Origin: Clostridia bacterium
GTDB taxonomy: Bacteria > Bacillota > Clostridia > Christensenellales > Borkfalkiaceae
Assembly: GCA_900766495.1 (NCBI GenBank)
Contig: CAAFVM010000058.1
Location: 1-26,357 of the forward strand
Direction of reading: 5' to 3'
DNA: 26,357 nucleotides
The notes beneath the pieces are model-generated. The model was not told the DNA's origin. It worked only from the letters and a program-made list of their open reading frames with translations, and ran no database searches. Positions 7,344 to 15,671 of this stretch are shown piece after piece; within the stretch, counting starts at the first letter, position 1; every line of letters starts with the position of its first letter. Position numbers and translations under genes: made by a program.

Positions 7344-7949
7344 GTGGAAAAATCAAACAAAATAATAACAATAGGTCGCCAGTTCGGAAGCGGCGGCAGG
7401 GAATTCGGGCGCCGACTCGCCGAAGAGCTGGGCATAGCTTATTACGATAAAGAAATAATTAAAGCCATAGCCGAACACACCTCGCTTTCGGAAGATTACG
7501 TAAAGCAGATAATAGAAAAAAAGCCGCACACCATTTATCCCATAAGCGTGGGGCAAAGCCTTTTTATGGCGGATACTTACTATATGCGGCAGGTTCAGGA
7601 GGTTTATCGCGGGCAAAGCAAAATTATTGAAGAGCTTGCCGATAAGTCCGACTGCGTTATCGTAGGCAGATGCGCCGACTATATTCTGCGTGATAAAAAT
7701 CCGCATCGCGTATTTATTTACGCCGATATGAACGCGCGCGTTAAGCGCTGCCTTGCCGAAAGCAAAGATAAAACCGTTACCGAAAAGCAAATGCGCAAGC
7801 AGATTGAAAGCGTTGATAAAAACAGGGCGAGCTACTATTCTTACTACACCGGGCTTAAATGGGGCGATATTAACAATTACGACCTCTGCGTAAACACCAC
7901 CGGCGTGGACATTAAAGAAATAGTTCCGCACCTCGCGAAAATATTTTAA
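7344..7949 (+). CDS. cytidylate kinase-like family protein
   Basis: 201 residues from GTG 7344, which has GGGGAGG 9 nt upstream. The in-frame ATG at 7326 and TTG at 7308 would place the start inside miaA without a comparable site. A P-loop (IGRQFGSGGREFGRRLAEE) opens the protein, then YYDKEII, a CVIVGRCADYILRD segment, and a YYSYYTGLKWGD C-terminal region. This matches the cytidylate-kinase-like family (PF13189), which is distinct from the housekeeping Cmk. The true substrate is not established. It is coupled to miaA and followed by a cluster of hairpins ending in a strong terminator. Confidence 0.88.
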   Translation: MEKSNKIITIGRQFGSGGREFGRRLAEELGIAYYDKEIIKAIAEHTSLSEDYVKQIIEKKPHTIYPISVGQSLFMADTYYMRQVQEVYRGQSKIIEELADKSDCVIVGRCADYILRDKNPHRVFIYADMNARVKRCLAESKDKTVTEKQMRKQIESVDKNRASYYSYYTGLKWGDINNYDLCVNTTGVDIKEIVPHLAKIF

Positions 7950-7976
7950 TTTTTTGCGTTTTTCACGCTTTTTGCG

Positions 7977-8060
7977 TTGCGAAAATGTTCGCGACGATTT
8001 TTAAGAGCCTATAATTACAAAATCTGTATGGATTTTTTCAGAGTTAAAAACTCATTTTTT
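7977..8060 (+). terminator. tandem weak hairpins with T-runs
   Basis: Three small hairpins precede the main terminator: TTGCGAA/TTCGCGA (7977-7994, one G-U), AAAATC/GATTTT (8019-8036, then TT) and GAGTT/AACTC (8041-8053, then six T). Each alone is weak. Together with 8062-8097 they form a series of stop-like structures. Confidence 0.5.
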
Positions 8061-8061
8061 C

Positions 8062-8097
8062 GCCATACGCCCGTTTTTGGGCGTGTGGCAATTTTTT
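8062..8097 (+). terminator. strong intrinsic terminator after the cytidylate-kinase-like gene
   Basis: GCCATACGCCC (8062-8072) pairs with GGGCGTGTGGC (8079-8089) with one G-U and a 6-nt loop, followed by AATTTTTTT. Confidence 0.9.
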
Positions 8098-8135
8098 TAA
8101 AGCGGTTATTTTTAAGCTGATATAAGGAGCTGTTT

Positions 8136-8885
8136 ATGCAAATGAAAAAGGTAAAAATTCCAAGCGAACTCGTTTACGTTATGGCAATCGTTTTACTGTC
8201 GCTTGCGGTAGCTATGCTTACCGCCGCGGATTTCGGCATTTCGATGATTGTCGCGCCCGCGTATCTGTTAAGTCTTAAATTAAACTTTTTAACTTTCGGT
8301 CAAGCAGAATACGTCATTCAGGCGGGTGTGTTCATAATTCTTTGCATTGTGTTAAGAAAGTTTAAATTTATATATTTATTTTCGTTTGTTACCTGCCTTA
8401 TTTACGGCGCGGTTCTCGATTTGTGGCGGCTTATTCCTTTTTTCAATCCGTCGGTCACGGCTCCCGGGAGTATGGCTTTATGGGCGCGCATAATAATGTT
8501 CGTTGCGGGCGTTCTGCTCACGTCGTTTTCGGTGGCGTTGTTCTTTAAAACTTATATTTACCCGCAGGTATACGACTTTTTCGTAAAAGCGGTTTCGTTA
8601 AGATACGGAATAAAACTGTCGCTTTTTAAAACCGCGGTAGATTTAACCTGCCTTACCGCAAGCGTTATTATGACTTTCTGTTTTTTCGGCGAATTGCGCG
8701 GGCTTAACTGGGGAACTTTGGTTATGGCTGTGTTTAACGGAACCATTATAGGTTTCTTTTCCGACCTGCTCGATAAAGCGTTTGATGTTCAACCGCTGCT
8801 TAAAAAGTTTTCTTCGCTTTTCGCATTGGAAAGCAAAGGGGACGATAAAAACGATAAAATCAACAATGAAGAAAAAATTGCATAA
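8136..8885 (+). CDS. DUF6198/YczE-like integral membrane protein
   Basis: 249 residues with six or seven hydrophobic helices, for example near residues 12-35, 60-78, 82-102, 118-140, 163-185 and 190-212. A charged C-terminal tail (GDDKNDKINNEEKIA) is likely cytoplasmic. The overall pattern matches the YczE/DUF6198 family of Bacillota membrane proteins, whose function is mostly unknown, and I recognise no transporter signature. The start is ATG 8136 behind AAGGAG; a second ATG two codons later is possible. It is a monocistronic gene between the terminator at 8062-8097 and the hairpin at 8891-8910, converging on the MFS gene. Confidence 0.7.
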   Translation: MQMKKVKIPSELVYVMAIVLLSLAVAMLTAADFGISMIVAPAYLLSLKLNFLTFGQAEYVIQAGVFIILCIVLRKFKFIYLFSFVTCLIYGAVLDLWRLIPFFNPSVTAPGSMALWARIIMFVAGVLLTSFSVALFFKTYIYPQVYDFFVKAVSLRYGIKLSLFKTAVDLTCLTASVIMTFCFFGELRGLNWGTLVMAVFNGTIIGFFSDLLDKAFDVQPLLKKFSSLFALESKGDDKNDKINNEEKIA

Positions 8886-8890
8886 CAAAA

Positions 8891-8910
8891 AACACGGCTT
8901 AACCCGTGTT
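8891..8910. terminator. bidirectional terminator between convergent genes
   Basis: AACACGG (8891-8897) pairs with CCGTGTT (8904-8910) with a 6-nt loop. A-rich DNA on the left gives a T-run for the minus-strand MFS transcript. On the plus strand the T-run is weaker (CTTT). Confidence 0.8.
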
Positions 8911-8928
8911 CTTTAATGCAATCGTTGT

Positions 8929-10131
8929 TTAATTGTTTGTAAGCGGCGTTTGTTTTTGCGCGTCCTTTTTGCGGCAGAAAAAGTAAATAAGCGCGGTCAC
9001 GGTTAAAATAATCGGAAATATCGTGCCCGCCAAAATGGCAAGGTTCAAATTGCCGGTAGCCGTGTTTATTCCGCCCACCACCGCGGGGCCGAGAGTGCAG
9101 CCTATGTCGCCGCCGAGCGCGAGCAGGGCGAACATAAGCGTTCCGCCGCACAAGCCGCTGTCGCCAGAAAGCGAAAGGGTGCCCGGCCAGGTTATGCCCA
9201 CGAACAAACCGCACAGCGCCACGCCTATAAGCGACAGGACGGGCACCGGTGAAAGCGCGGCGAGCAGGTATGAAAAAGTAAGCCCGGCGCCGCAGAACGC
9301 AAGCGATTTTTCAAGGTTAAGTTTATGCCCTTTAAATCCGAAAAAGGTTCTTGCAAGCGCCATGAACAGGGCGAACATGCTCGTTCCTAAAAGGTCGCCG
9401 AAGCTTTTTTTTACGCCCAAGCCGACCTCGGCGAAATAAGAAGCCCATTGCGCTATGCCTTGTTCGCTCGCTCCCGCGCAAATCATAAGAACGGCGAGCA
9501 TAACGAAATATTTGTTTTTGCCGAACGACGAAAACTTATTGCTCGCGCCGCCCTCTTCGAGGGTGGTTATTTTTTTAATGGAGAAAAACAACGCGGCGTT
9601 TATAAGCGGAACGATTACCATTATAAACGGCAGAATAAACCAGTAATCTTCGCCGAAGAAAAAGAAAAACGCTGTTGCAAACAGCACTACGAACAAATGT
9701 CCCCAGCAGTAAAAGGAGTGCAATAAGCTCATAGAGGCGCTTTTTTTGTCGCCCGGCAGCGCTTCGAGAAGCGGGCTTGCCACAACCTCGATCATCGCGC
9801 TGCCTATCGAGCCGGTTAATATTCCTATAATTATAAGCGTGCCGCCGCCTATAAACGGCGAAAGACCTAAAAGAATTAGCCCGAGCGCGCCGAACCCGTC
9901 CGCCATAAGCGCGGTGGTTTTATACCCTATTTTGTAAATAAGGGGCGAGAAAAGCGCGTCTACCGCCATTTGCAACGCGAACGTCAGCGTTGAAAGCAGA
10001 GCAATCGTCGCCGCCGACAGCCCGAGTCTGAAATTGAAAATTGCGTATAAAAGAGGCGATAGATTTATAACTACCGCCTGTGTAAGTAAACTTGCGTAAC
10101 ATGCAAGAGTTGTTTTTTTTGCGTCCGTCAT
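8929..10131 (-). CDS. MFS transporter
   Basis: A 400-residue integral membrane protein with about 12 hydrophobic helices, a Major Facilitator Superfamily permease. A loop after the second helix (YKIGYKTTALMADGFGALG) fits the usual MFS loop 2-3 region, and a long cytoplasmic loop near residues 185-205 separates two six-helix halves. Residues such as AQWASYFAE and GITWPGTLSLSG recall sugar/proton symporters of the FucP kind, but the substrate cannot be read from sequence. The ATG at 10131 lacks a good ribosome binding site, so the start is uncertain; an alternative within the next residues is not obvious. It lies downstream of serS on the same strand but is separated by a terminator-like hairpin, so it is probably transcribed on its own. 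Confidence 0.9.
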   Translation of the reverse strand: MTDAKKTTLACYASLLTQAVVINLSPLLYAIFNFRLGLSAATIALLSTLTFALQMAVDALFSPLIYKIGYKTTALMADGFGALGLILLGLSPFIGGGTLIIIGILTGSIGSAMIEVVASPLLEALPGDKKSASMSLLHSFYCWGHLFVVLFATAFFFFFGEDYWFILPFIMVIVPLINAALFFSIKKITTLEEGGASNKFSSFGKNKYFVMLAVLMICAGASEQGIAQWASYFAEVGLGVKKSFGDLLGTSMFALFMALARTFFGFKGHKLNLEKSLAFCGAGLTFSYLLAALSPVPVLSLIGVALCGLFVGITWPGTLSLSGDSGLCGGTLMFALLALGGDIGCTLGPAVVGGINTATGNLNLAILAGTIFPIILTVTALIYFFCRKKDAQKQTPLTNN

Positions 10132-10220
10132 GATGTATTGCCCGTTTTGGCGCGATAATTTGTATTTTGGTTTATAATGCTCGCCGTAATATGTTCTTTT
10201 AACGCGCGGACTGTCGTAGT

Positions 10221-10264
10221 AAAAAACGAAAGTGCCGTTAATTGAGTTATAGGCGGACTTTTTT
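10221..10264. terminator. terminator after serS; dispersed repeat, copy 2
   Basis: AAGT and CCG (10230-10237, one bulged G) pair with CGGACTT (10254-10260). T-runs occur on both sides: TTTTTT on the plus strand and GTTTTTTAC on the minus strand. It sits 15-58 nt beyond the serS stop. The core, GTTATAGGCGGACTTTTTT, is a copy of the dispersed repeat, here pointing opposite to serS. Confidence 0.7.
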
Positions 10265-10278
10265 ATTGTTTTCTGGAA

Positions 10279-11568
10279 TTATTTTACTTTTATATATTCT
10301 TGCCCGTTCATAAATTTAACCAGTACGTCGGGCACTTTAACGCTGCCGTCGGCTTGCTGATATTGTTCGATGATGGCGGGGAATACGCGCGAAGTGGCAA
10401 GACCGCTTCCGTTGAGCGTGTGAACGAATTCGGGTTTGCCGGTTACGCTGTCGCGGTATCTGGTGTTGTTGCGGCGCGCCTGATAATCGTTGGCGTTCGA
10501 AACCGAGCTGACTTCTTTGTAGATGCCCATAGAGGGGATCCATACTTCGATGTCGTAAGTTCTTGCCATCGAAGCCGAGCAGTCGCCCGCCGCGAGTTTG
10601 GAAAGGCGGAAATGCAATCCGAGTTTTTCCATAAGCGAGCAAGCCTTTTTAACCAGCTCTTCGAAAGCTTCTTTGCTGTGGGCGGGGTGGGCGTATTGAA
10701 CCATTTCAACCTTGTTGAACTGATGACCGCGAATCATTCCGCGTTCTTCCGCGCGATAGCTGCCCGCCTCTTTTCTGTAGCAGGGGGTGTATGCGAAGAA
10801 CTTCATCGGAAGCTTGCTTTCGTCTATAATTTCGCCCGCGAACATATTTACGAGGGCGGTTTCCGCTGTGGGGAGCATGAAATGAGCGCGCTTGTTGTCG
10901 CCGCTTTCGTTGTCAACCCAGTAAACCTCGTCGGCAAATTTGGGAAACTGACCCGCGCCGAAGCCGCAGTTATAACCGAGCATATGCGGGGGAAGAATAA
11001 ATTCGTAACCGTCGGCAAGGTGTTCGCTTATAAAGAAATTGAGAAGCGCCCATTCCAGCCTTGCTCCGTCGCCGCGATACAGCCAGTAGCCGCCGCCCGC
11101 GAGCTTGGTTCCGCGTTCGTAATCGATAATGCCCAGAGAGTTGCAAATATCCACGTGGTTTTTGGCTTCGAAATCGAATTCGGGCTTGCTGCCGAAAACC
11201 GAAATAACGCGGTTGTTTTCTTTTTCGCCGCCTAAAAGGTCGTCGTCGGGAACGTTGGGCAGGCGGGAAACGAAATCGAAAATTTTGGTTTCGGTTTCTT
11301 TAAGTTTTTCGTCGAGTTCGGTTACCTTGTCGCCGAGCGCGCGCATGCGTTCGAAAATGGGGGTAACGTCCTTTCCCTCTTTTTTAAGCTTGGGAATTTC
11401 GGCGGAAACTTTGTTCTTTTCCGCTTTCATAAGTTCAACTTCGGCAATTATTTTTTTACGCTCGGCAGACCATTCTATAAGTTCTGCAAAGTCGACCGTG
11501 CAACCTTTTTTTGCAAGCTTTTCGCTTATTGCCTGAGGATTTTCAATAATCTTGTTTATATCGAGCAT
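10279..11568 (-). CDS. serS: seryl-tRNA synthetase
   Basis: Charges tRNA-Ser (and tRNA-Sec where present) with serine. 429 residues, the standard length. Residues 1-110 form the long antiparallel coiled-coil tRNA-binding arm, rich in Lys/Glu. The class II catalytic core follows with motif 2 around CYRKEAGSYRAEERGMIRGH and motif 3 GSGLATSRVFPAIIEQ. The start is ATG 11568 with GGGGTGA upstream. It is transcribed from a promoter divergent to that of cysS, and no T-box leader is visible, so it is not obviously under tRNA-sensing attenuation. Confidence 0.97.
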   Translation of the reverse strand: MLDINKIIENPQAISEKLAKKGCTVDFAELIEWSAERKKIIAEVELMKAEKNKVSAEIPKLKKEGKDVTPIFERMRALGDKVTELDEKLKETETKIFDFVSRLPNVPDDDLLGGEKENNRVISVFGSKPEFDFEAKNHVDICNSLGIIDYERGTKLAGGGYWLYRGDGARLEWALLNFFISEHLADGYEFILPPHMLGYNCGFGAGQFPKFADEVYWVDNESGDNKRAHFMLPTAETALVNMFAGEIIDESKLPMKFFAYTPCYRKEAGSYRAEERGMIRGHQFNKVEMVQYAHPAHSKEAFEELVKKACSLMEKLGLHFRLSKLAAGDCSASMARTYDIEVWIPSMGIYKEVSSVSNANDYQARRNNTRYRDSVTGKPEFVHTLNGSGLATSRVFPAIIEQYQQADGSVKVPDVLVKFMNGQEYIKVK

Positions 11569-11578
11569 AATTCACCCC

Positions 11579-11591
11579 GCCGCTTTGCGGC
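11579..11591 (-). promoter_or_regulatory. hairpin next to the serS ribosome binding site
   Basis: GCCGC AAA GCGGC in the serS leader, immediately upstream of the GGGGTGA site. It could influence initiation, but the effect is not predictable. Confidence 0.4.
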
Positions 11592-11615
11592 TTTAAATTA
11601 CTTTTATACGTATAG

Positions 11616-11644
11616 AGTATAACTTATTCGCGCTTTTTTTGCAA
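11616..11644 (-). promoter_or_regulatory. serS promoter
   Basis: Read on the minus strand: TTGCAA (11644-11639), a 17-nt spacer, and TATACT (11621-11616). The transcript would start about 40 nt before the serS start codon. Confidence 0.8.
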
Positions 11645-11683
11645 TAAAAAAGAGGGCAATAAACTCAAACAAAGCAAAAATAA

Positions 11684-11712
11684 TTGCCAAAAAACCTTTT
11701 ATATGATAAAAT
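11684..11712 (+). promoter_or_regulatory. cysS promoter
   Basis: TTGCCA (11684-11689), a 17-nt spacer, and TAAAAT (11707-11712), 56 nt before the cysS start codon. It overlaps the left edge of a palindrome. Confidence 0.8.
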
Positions 11713-11726
11713 ATTACACTGTAATA
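11712..11726. promoter_or_regulatory. palindromic operator candidate at the cysS transcription start
   Basis: A perfect 15-bp palindrome, TATTACACTGTAATA (7-bp arms around a central C), begins at the last base of the -10 box and covers the expected +1. The form ATTACA-N-TGTAAT is typical of winged-helix repressor sites. Which regulator would bind it is unknown. Confidence 0.45.
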
Positions 11727-11767
11727 ATATAACGGGCGGCTGACGTGTTGCCCAATTAAGGTGCAGA

Positions 11768-13156
11768 ATGAAATTTTATAATACGCTTACGCGCACCAAA
11801 GAAGAATTTTCTACTCTCGACGGCAGTAAAACCGTGCGAATGTATTCGTGCGGACCTACGGTTTACAGCTACGCGCACATAGGAAATATGCGCACTTACG
11901 TGTTTATGGATTTGCTCCGCCGCACGCTGCAGTACGAGGGGTATAAAATCAAAGGCGTTATGAACGTCACCGACGTAGGTCATCTGCTTTCCGACGGCGA
12001 CGACGGCGAAGATAAAATGCAGAAAGCCGCCGAAGAACAGAAGAAAAGCCCCTACGAAATAGCCGAATTTTACGCAAAAGTCTTTTTCGAAGATTTGAAA
12101 AAACTTAACATCGAGCGCCCCGAGGTAACCCCCAAGGCTACCGACCATATAGGTATAATGCTCGATTTCGTTAAAGCTTTGGTAGAAAAGGGCTATGGAT
12201 ACGAAACGAGCGACGGTATATATTTCGACATTTCCAAAGCTGCCGACTACGGCAAGCTTTCGGGCGCGAAGCTCGACGAACAGCAGGCGGGCGCAAGGGT
12301 TGAAGTAAACGGCGAAAAACGCCACCCCGCGGATTTCGCGCTGTGGAAAAAAGCCCCCAAAGAACACATTATGCAATGGGAAAGCCCGTGGGGGATGAGT
12401 TACCCCGGCTGGCATATAGAATGCTCGGCTATGAGCAGAAAATATCTCGGCGACAGGTTCGATATTCACACCGGCGGCGTGGACCATATTCCCATTCACC
12501 ATGAAAACGAGATTGCGCAAAGCGAGGCTCTTACCGGGCAGATACCCGCAAGATTCTGGATGCACGGCGAATTTATGCTGGTAAACGGCGGAAAAATGAG
12601 TAAGTCGTTAAAAAACACTTACACTATTTCGCAACTTGCCGAAATGGGTTACCGTCCGATGGATTTCAGGTATTTCTGTCTTAACGCGCACTATCGCAAA
12701 AAACTTAATTTCACGTTTGAGGGAATGGACGCCGCGAAAGTTTCTTACGACAGATTGCTCCGTCAGACGGCGGCGCACAAGGGCGGAACGAGCGACGTTT
12801 CCGACGAGATTATCGAAGAGTATAAAAAGCAGTTCCGCGACGCTATAGAAGACGACCTCAACGTGCCGCAGGCTCTCGGCGTTTTGTGGACGATGCTCAA
12901 ACTGCCCGTTTCCGATAAGGTGTATAAAACCGCGCTCGATTTCGACAAGGTGTTCGCGCTTTCTTTGGATAAAGCCGAAAAGGCGGAAGAAAAGGTCGAT
13001 GCTCCGGCCGAAATAGTAGCTCTCGCCGAAAAAATGCAGGCGGCGCGCGCGCAGAAGAATTACGCCGAAGCCGACGCTCTCCGCGCCGAAATAGACGCGG
13101 CGGGGTATATGGTAGCCAACACCAAAGACGGCTATTCGTTAAAACCGAAAAAATAA
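11768..13156 (+). CDS. cysS: cysteinyl-tRNA synthetase
   Basis: A class Ia synthetase that charges tRNA-Cys with cysteine. 462 residues, normal length. The zinc site includes the Cys in MYSCGPTVYSYAHIGN, the Cys in WHIECSAMSRK and the histidines of GGVDHIPIHHENE. YAHIGN is the HIGH motif and GGKMSKSLKN the KMSKS loop. The C-terminal helical anticodon-binding region ends near KDGYSLKPKK. The start is ATG 11768 behind AAGGTG. It is transcribed divergently from serS, with its own promoter and an operator-like palindrome. alaS follows 107 nt later with no terminator, so the two are probably co-transcribed. Confidence 0.97.
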   Translation: MKFYNTLTRTKEEFSTLDGSKTVRMYSCGPTVYSYAHIGNMRTYVFMDLLRRTLQYEGYKIKGVMNVTDVGHLLSDGDDGEDKMQKAAEEQKKSPYEIAEFYAKVFFEDLKKLNIERPEVTPKATDHIGIMLDFVKALVEKGYGYETSDGIYFDISKAADYGKLSGAKLDEQQAGARVEVNGEKRHPADFALWKKAPKEHIMQWESPWGMSYPGWHIECSAMSRKYLGDRFDIHTGGVDHIPIHHENEIAQSEALTGQIPARFWMHGEFMLVNGGKMSKSLKNTYTISQLAEMGYRPMDFRYFCLNAHYRKKLNFTFEGMDAAKVSYDRLLRQTAAHKGGTSDVSDEIIEEYKKQFRDAIEDDLNVPQALGVLWTMLKLPVSDKVYKTALDFDKVFALSLDKAEKAEEKVDAPAEIVALAEKMQAARAQKNYAEADALRAEIDAAGYMVANTKDGYSLKPKK

Positions 13157-13263
13157 TCGCGTAACTAAAAATAATAGTGCAGCCGCGGGCGGCTCGTCAA
13201 GCGAATATTCCGCATGCGGCATATAACGAAAAATCCGATAAACAGAACAAAAGGAAGATTTTT

Positions 13264-15051
13264 ATGAAAAAACTTACTTCGGAACAATTAAGAAGCAAAT
13301 ATCTTGAATATTTTGCCGAGAACGGACATGTGATAATTCCGTCGGCAAGTCTTATTCCCGAAAACGATCCGTCGGTGTTGTTTACAACCGCCGGAATGCA
13401 TCCGCTGGTGCCTTATCTTCTTGGCGAAAAACACCCCGCAGGCAAACGTCTTACCGACGTGCAAAAATGCGTGCGTACCGGCGATATAGAAGAGGTAGGC
13501 GACCTTTCGCACCTTACCTTTTTCGAAATGCTGGGAAACTGGTCGCTCGGCGATTATTTCAACGAACAAGCCATAAGATGGTCGTATAAATTTTTAACCG
13601 ACGAAAAATATCTCGGTATTCCCGTCGAAAAACTTGCGGTAACCGTGTTTGCGGGCGACGACGATTGCCCCCGCGACGAATCCAGCGCGAAAGTATGGAA
13701 AGAGTGCGGCATTCCCGAAGATAAAATTTTCTATCTGCCAAAAAAGAACAACTGGTGGATAGCCGGCAAAACCGGACCTTGCGGGCCGGATACCGAAATG
13801 TTCATAATACGCGACGTTCCGCCTTGCTCCGACCACTGCGATCCCTCGTGCGATTGCGGCAGATACCTTGAAATATGGAACAACGTGTTCATGCAATATT
13901 ACAAAAACGAGGACGGCACCTACGATAAACTCAAACAGAAAAACGTCGATACCGGTATGGGACTCGAACGTACGCTCTGCACGATAAACGGCGCCGCGAG
14001 CGTTTACGATACCGACCTTTTTGAAAGCGCACGTGCGGAACTTGAAAAGCTTACCGGCAAAAAGTACGGCGACAACGAGGAAGATACCCGCGCTTTCAGA
14101 ATTATTCTCGACCACATAAGAACGGCAACGTTTATGATAGGAGATTATCGCGGAATAGTTCCCTCTAACGTAGATCAAGGCTATATTCTGCGCAGACTTA
14201 TAAGAAGAGCCGTGCGTTTCGGTCGTCAGATAGGTCTTGAAGACGGAAAACTTTCGCAAATAGCGCTTTGCTACGTCGAAAAATATAAAGACGTTTACCC
14301 GGAGCTTGAACTTAATCGCGCGAAAATCGCGGACGAACTCAACAAAGAAGAGGAAAAATTCGGCAAGGCTCTGGAAGAGGGGCTTAAAGAGTTCAATAAG
14401 GTGGTAACCCACATTCAGGGTTCCGACTTCCCGGGAAAAACCGCTTTCCGCCTTTACGAAACTTACGGATTCCCGCTGGAAATGACCATGGAACTCGCCC
14501 GCGAAAAGGGATTTAAGCTTGACGAAGAAAGTTATAAAGCCGCCGCCGAGGAACACCGCAAAAAATCGTCGTTGGGTGCCGAACAGAAATTCAAAGGCGG
14601 GCTTGCCGATACCGGCGAAGCCACCGCGAGATTGCACACCGCAACCCACCTTATGCACGCCGCTTTAAGAAAGGTGCTCGACCCGTCCGTGGAGCAGCGC
14701 GGCTCCAACATAACCACCGAGCGTTTGCGCTTCGACTTTAATTTCTCGCGCCCCATGACCGCGGAAGAGATTAAGCAGGTTGAAGACCTCGTGAACGAGG
14801 CGATTAAGGCTGACGTCCCCGTAACTATGGAAGAAATGACGGTGGAAGAAGCCAAAGCGCAGGGTGCAATAGGTCTTTTCGAAAACAAATACGGCGACAA
14901 AGTGAAGGTTTATACCATGGGCAAATACAGCAAAGAAATTTGCGGCGGCCCACACGCGAAACGCACGGGTGAACTTGGAACTTTCAAAATAGTCAAAGAA
15001 CAATCGTCGTCGGCGGGCGTTCGCAGAATTAAAGCCGTCCTCGAATATTAA
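13264..15051 (+). CDS. alaS: alanyl-tRNA synthetase, short form
   Basis: Charges tRNA-Ala with alanine. 595 residues from ATG 13264 (AAGGA 8 nt upstream); an in-frame extension to 13177 has no ribosome site. Residues 1-245 are the class II catalytic core (motif 1 near 26-42, TGPCGPDTEMF at 170-180). About 185-200 is a Cys-rich insert (CSDHCDPSCDC). About 250-445 is the helical tRNA-recognition region. About 455-595 is an editing core with HTATH (458-462) and CGGPH (560-564), which supply the metal ligands. Usual bacterial AlaRS has about 875 residues. Missing here are the roughly 100-residue beta-barrel before HTATH and the whole C-terminal C-Ala domain. The frame is intact and the ends are clean, so this looks like a natural short architecture rather than a truncation. 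It lies in the cysS-alaS-greA stretch. Confidence 0.9.
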   Translation: MKKLTSEQLRSKYLEYFAENGHVIIPSASLIPENDPSVLFTTAGMHPLVPYLLGEKHPAGKRLTDVQKCVRTGDIEEVGDLSHLTFFEMLGNWSLGDYFNEQAIRWSYKFLTDEKYLGIPVEKLAVTVFAGDDDCPRDESSAKVWKECGIPEDKIFYLPKKNNWWIAGKTGPCGPDTEMFIIRDVPPCSDHCDPSCDCGRYLEIWNNVFMQYYKNEDGTYDKLKQKNVDTGMGLERTLCTINGAASVYDTDLFESARAELEKLTGKKYGDNEEDTRAFRIILDHIRTATFMIGDYRGIVPSNVDQGYILRRLIRRAVRFGRQIGLEDGKLSQIALCYVEKYKDVYPELELNRAKIADELNKEEEKFGKALEEGLKEFNKVVTHIQGSDFPGKTAFRLYETYGFPLEMTMELAREKGFKLDEESYKAAAEEHRKKSSLGAEQKFKGGLADTGEATARLHTATHLMHAALRKVLDPSVEQRGSNITTERLRFDFNFSRPMTAEEIKQVEDLVNEAIKADVPVTMEEMTVEEAKAQGAIGLFENKYGDKVKVYTMGKYSKEICGGPHAKRTGELGTFKIVKEQSSSAGVRRIKAVLEY

Positions 15052-15167
15052 TTCGGCGGGTTTCGCACGGATATAATCGTTTTTTCGCGGGATATTCGCG
15101 TTAATACGGAAAAAGCAAGATAAAAAACAAAAAAATAAATAACTCGAAAAAATAAAGAGGTTATAAT

Positions 15168-15638
15168 ATGAGCGAGAAAGTAATTCTTACAGAAGAAGGC
15201 AAACAGGAACTTGAGAAACGTCTTGAATATTTAAAAATGGTCAAGCGCCCCGAAATTACCGAGCGTATTAAAATCGCCCGCGAATTCGGCGACTTGTCGG
15301 AAAACGCCGAGTACGACGCGGCAAAGAACGAACAGGCTCTTATCGAGGGCGAAATAATCGAAATCGAGGCTAAGCTTAAAGTAGCGGAGGTTATTACAAT
15401 CAACGTCCGTAAAGATACCGTAGGCGTAGGCTCGAAAGTGAAATTTTTGAACATTGCCAAAAACAAGGAATTCGAGTTCGAAATAGTAGGCACCACCGAA
15501 GCCGATTTCAAAGCGGGCAGAATTTCTAACGAATCGCCCATAGGCAAGGCGCTAATAGGTAAAAAAGTGGGCGAAACCGCTACCGTAGAAGCTCCGGCGG
15601 GCAACTATGAAGTAAGGGTTGAGAAAGTAACTTACTAA
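15168..15638 (+). CDS. greA: transcription elongation factor GreA
   Basis: Rescues backtracked RNA polymerase by stimulating cleavage of the 3' end of the transcript. 156 residues, the usual length. Residues 1-75 form the coiled-coil finger with the tip sequence EFGDLSENAEYDAAK, whose acidic residues enter the polymerase secondary channel. The C-terminal FKBP-like domain ends in GNYEVRVEKVTY. ATG 15168 follows AGAGGT. It lies 116 nt after alaS; a separate promoter is not clear. Confidence 0.97.
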   Translation: MSEKVILTEEGKQELEKRLEYLKMVKRPEITERIKIAREFGDLSENAEYDAAKNEQALIEGEIIEIEAKLKVAEVITINVRKDTVGVGSKVKFLNIAKNKEFEFEIVGTTEADFKAGRISNESPIGKALIGKKVGETATVEAPAGNYEVRVEKVTY

Positions 15639-15648
15639 AATAATTTTT

Positions 15649-15663
15649 CGAAAATAATTTTCG
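15649..15663. repeat. 15-bp palindrome downstream of greA
   Basis: CGAAAATAATTTTCG, a perfect palindrome 10 nt after the greA stop. It is too AT-rich and has no following T-run, so it is not a standard terminator. It could be a protein-binding site. Confidence 0.45.
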
Positions 15664-15671
15664 GCGCAAAA

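Noticed and set aside
10300..11235. A 311-codon plus-strand open frame
   Set aside because: Antisense to serS, which has complete class II motifs. It is a by-product of codon bias.
11569..11767. T-box leader for serS or cysS
   Set aside because: The gap contains two plain promoters. No T-box core or specifier stem-loop is visible, and the leaders are too short.
13157..13263. Terminator between cysS and alaS
   Set aside because: Two GC palindromes (around 13184 and 13211) are present but neither has a T-run, so read-through is more likely.
13594..14658. A 354-codon minus-strand open frame
   Set aside because: Antisense to alaS and without a start signal or motifs.
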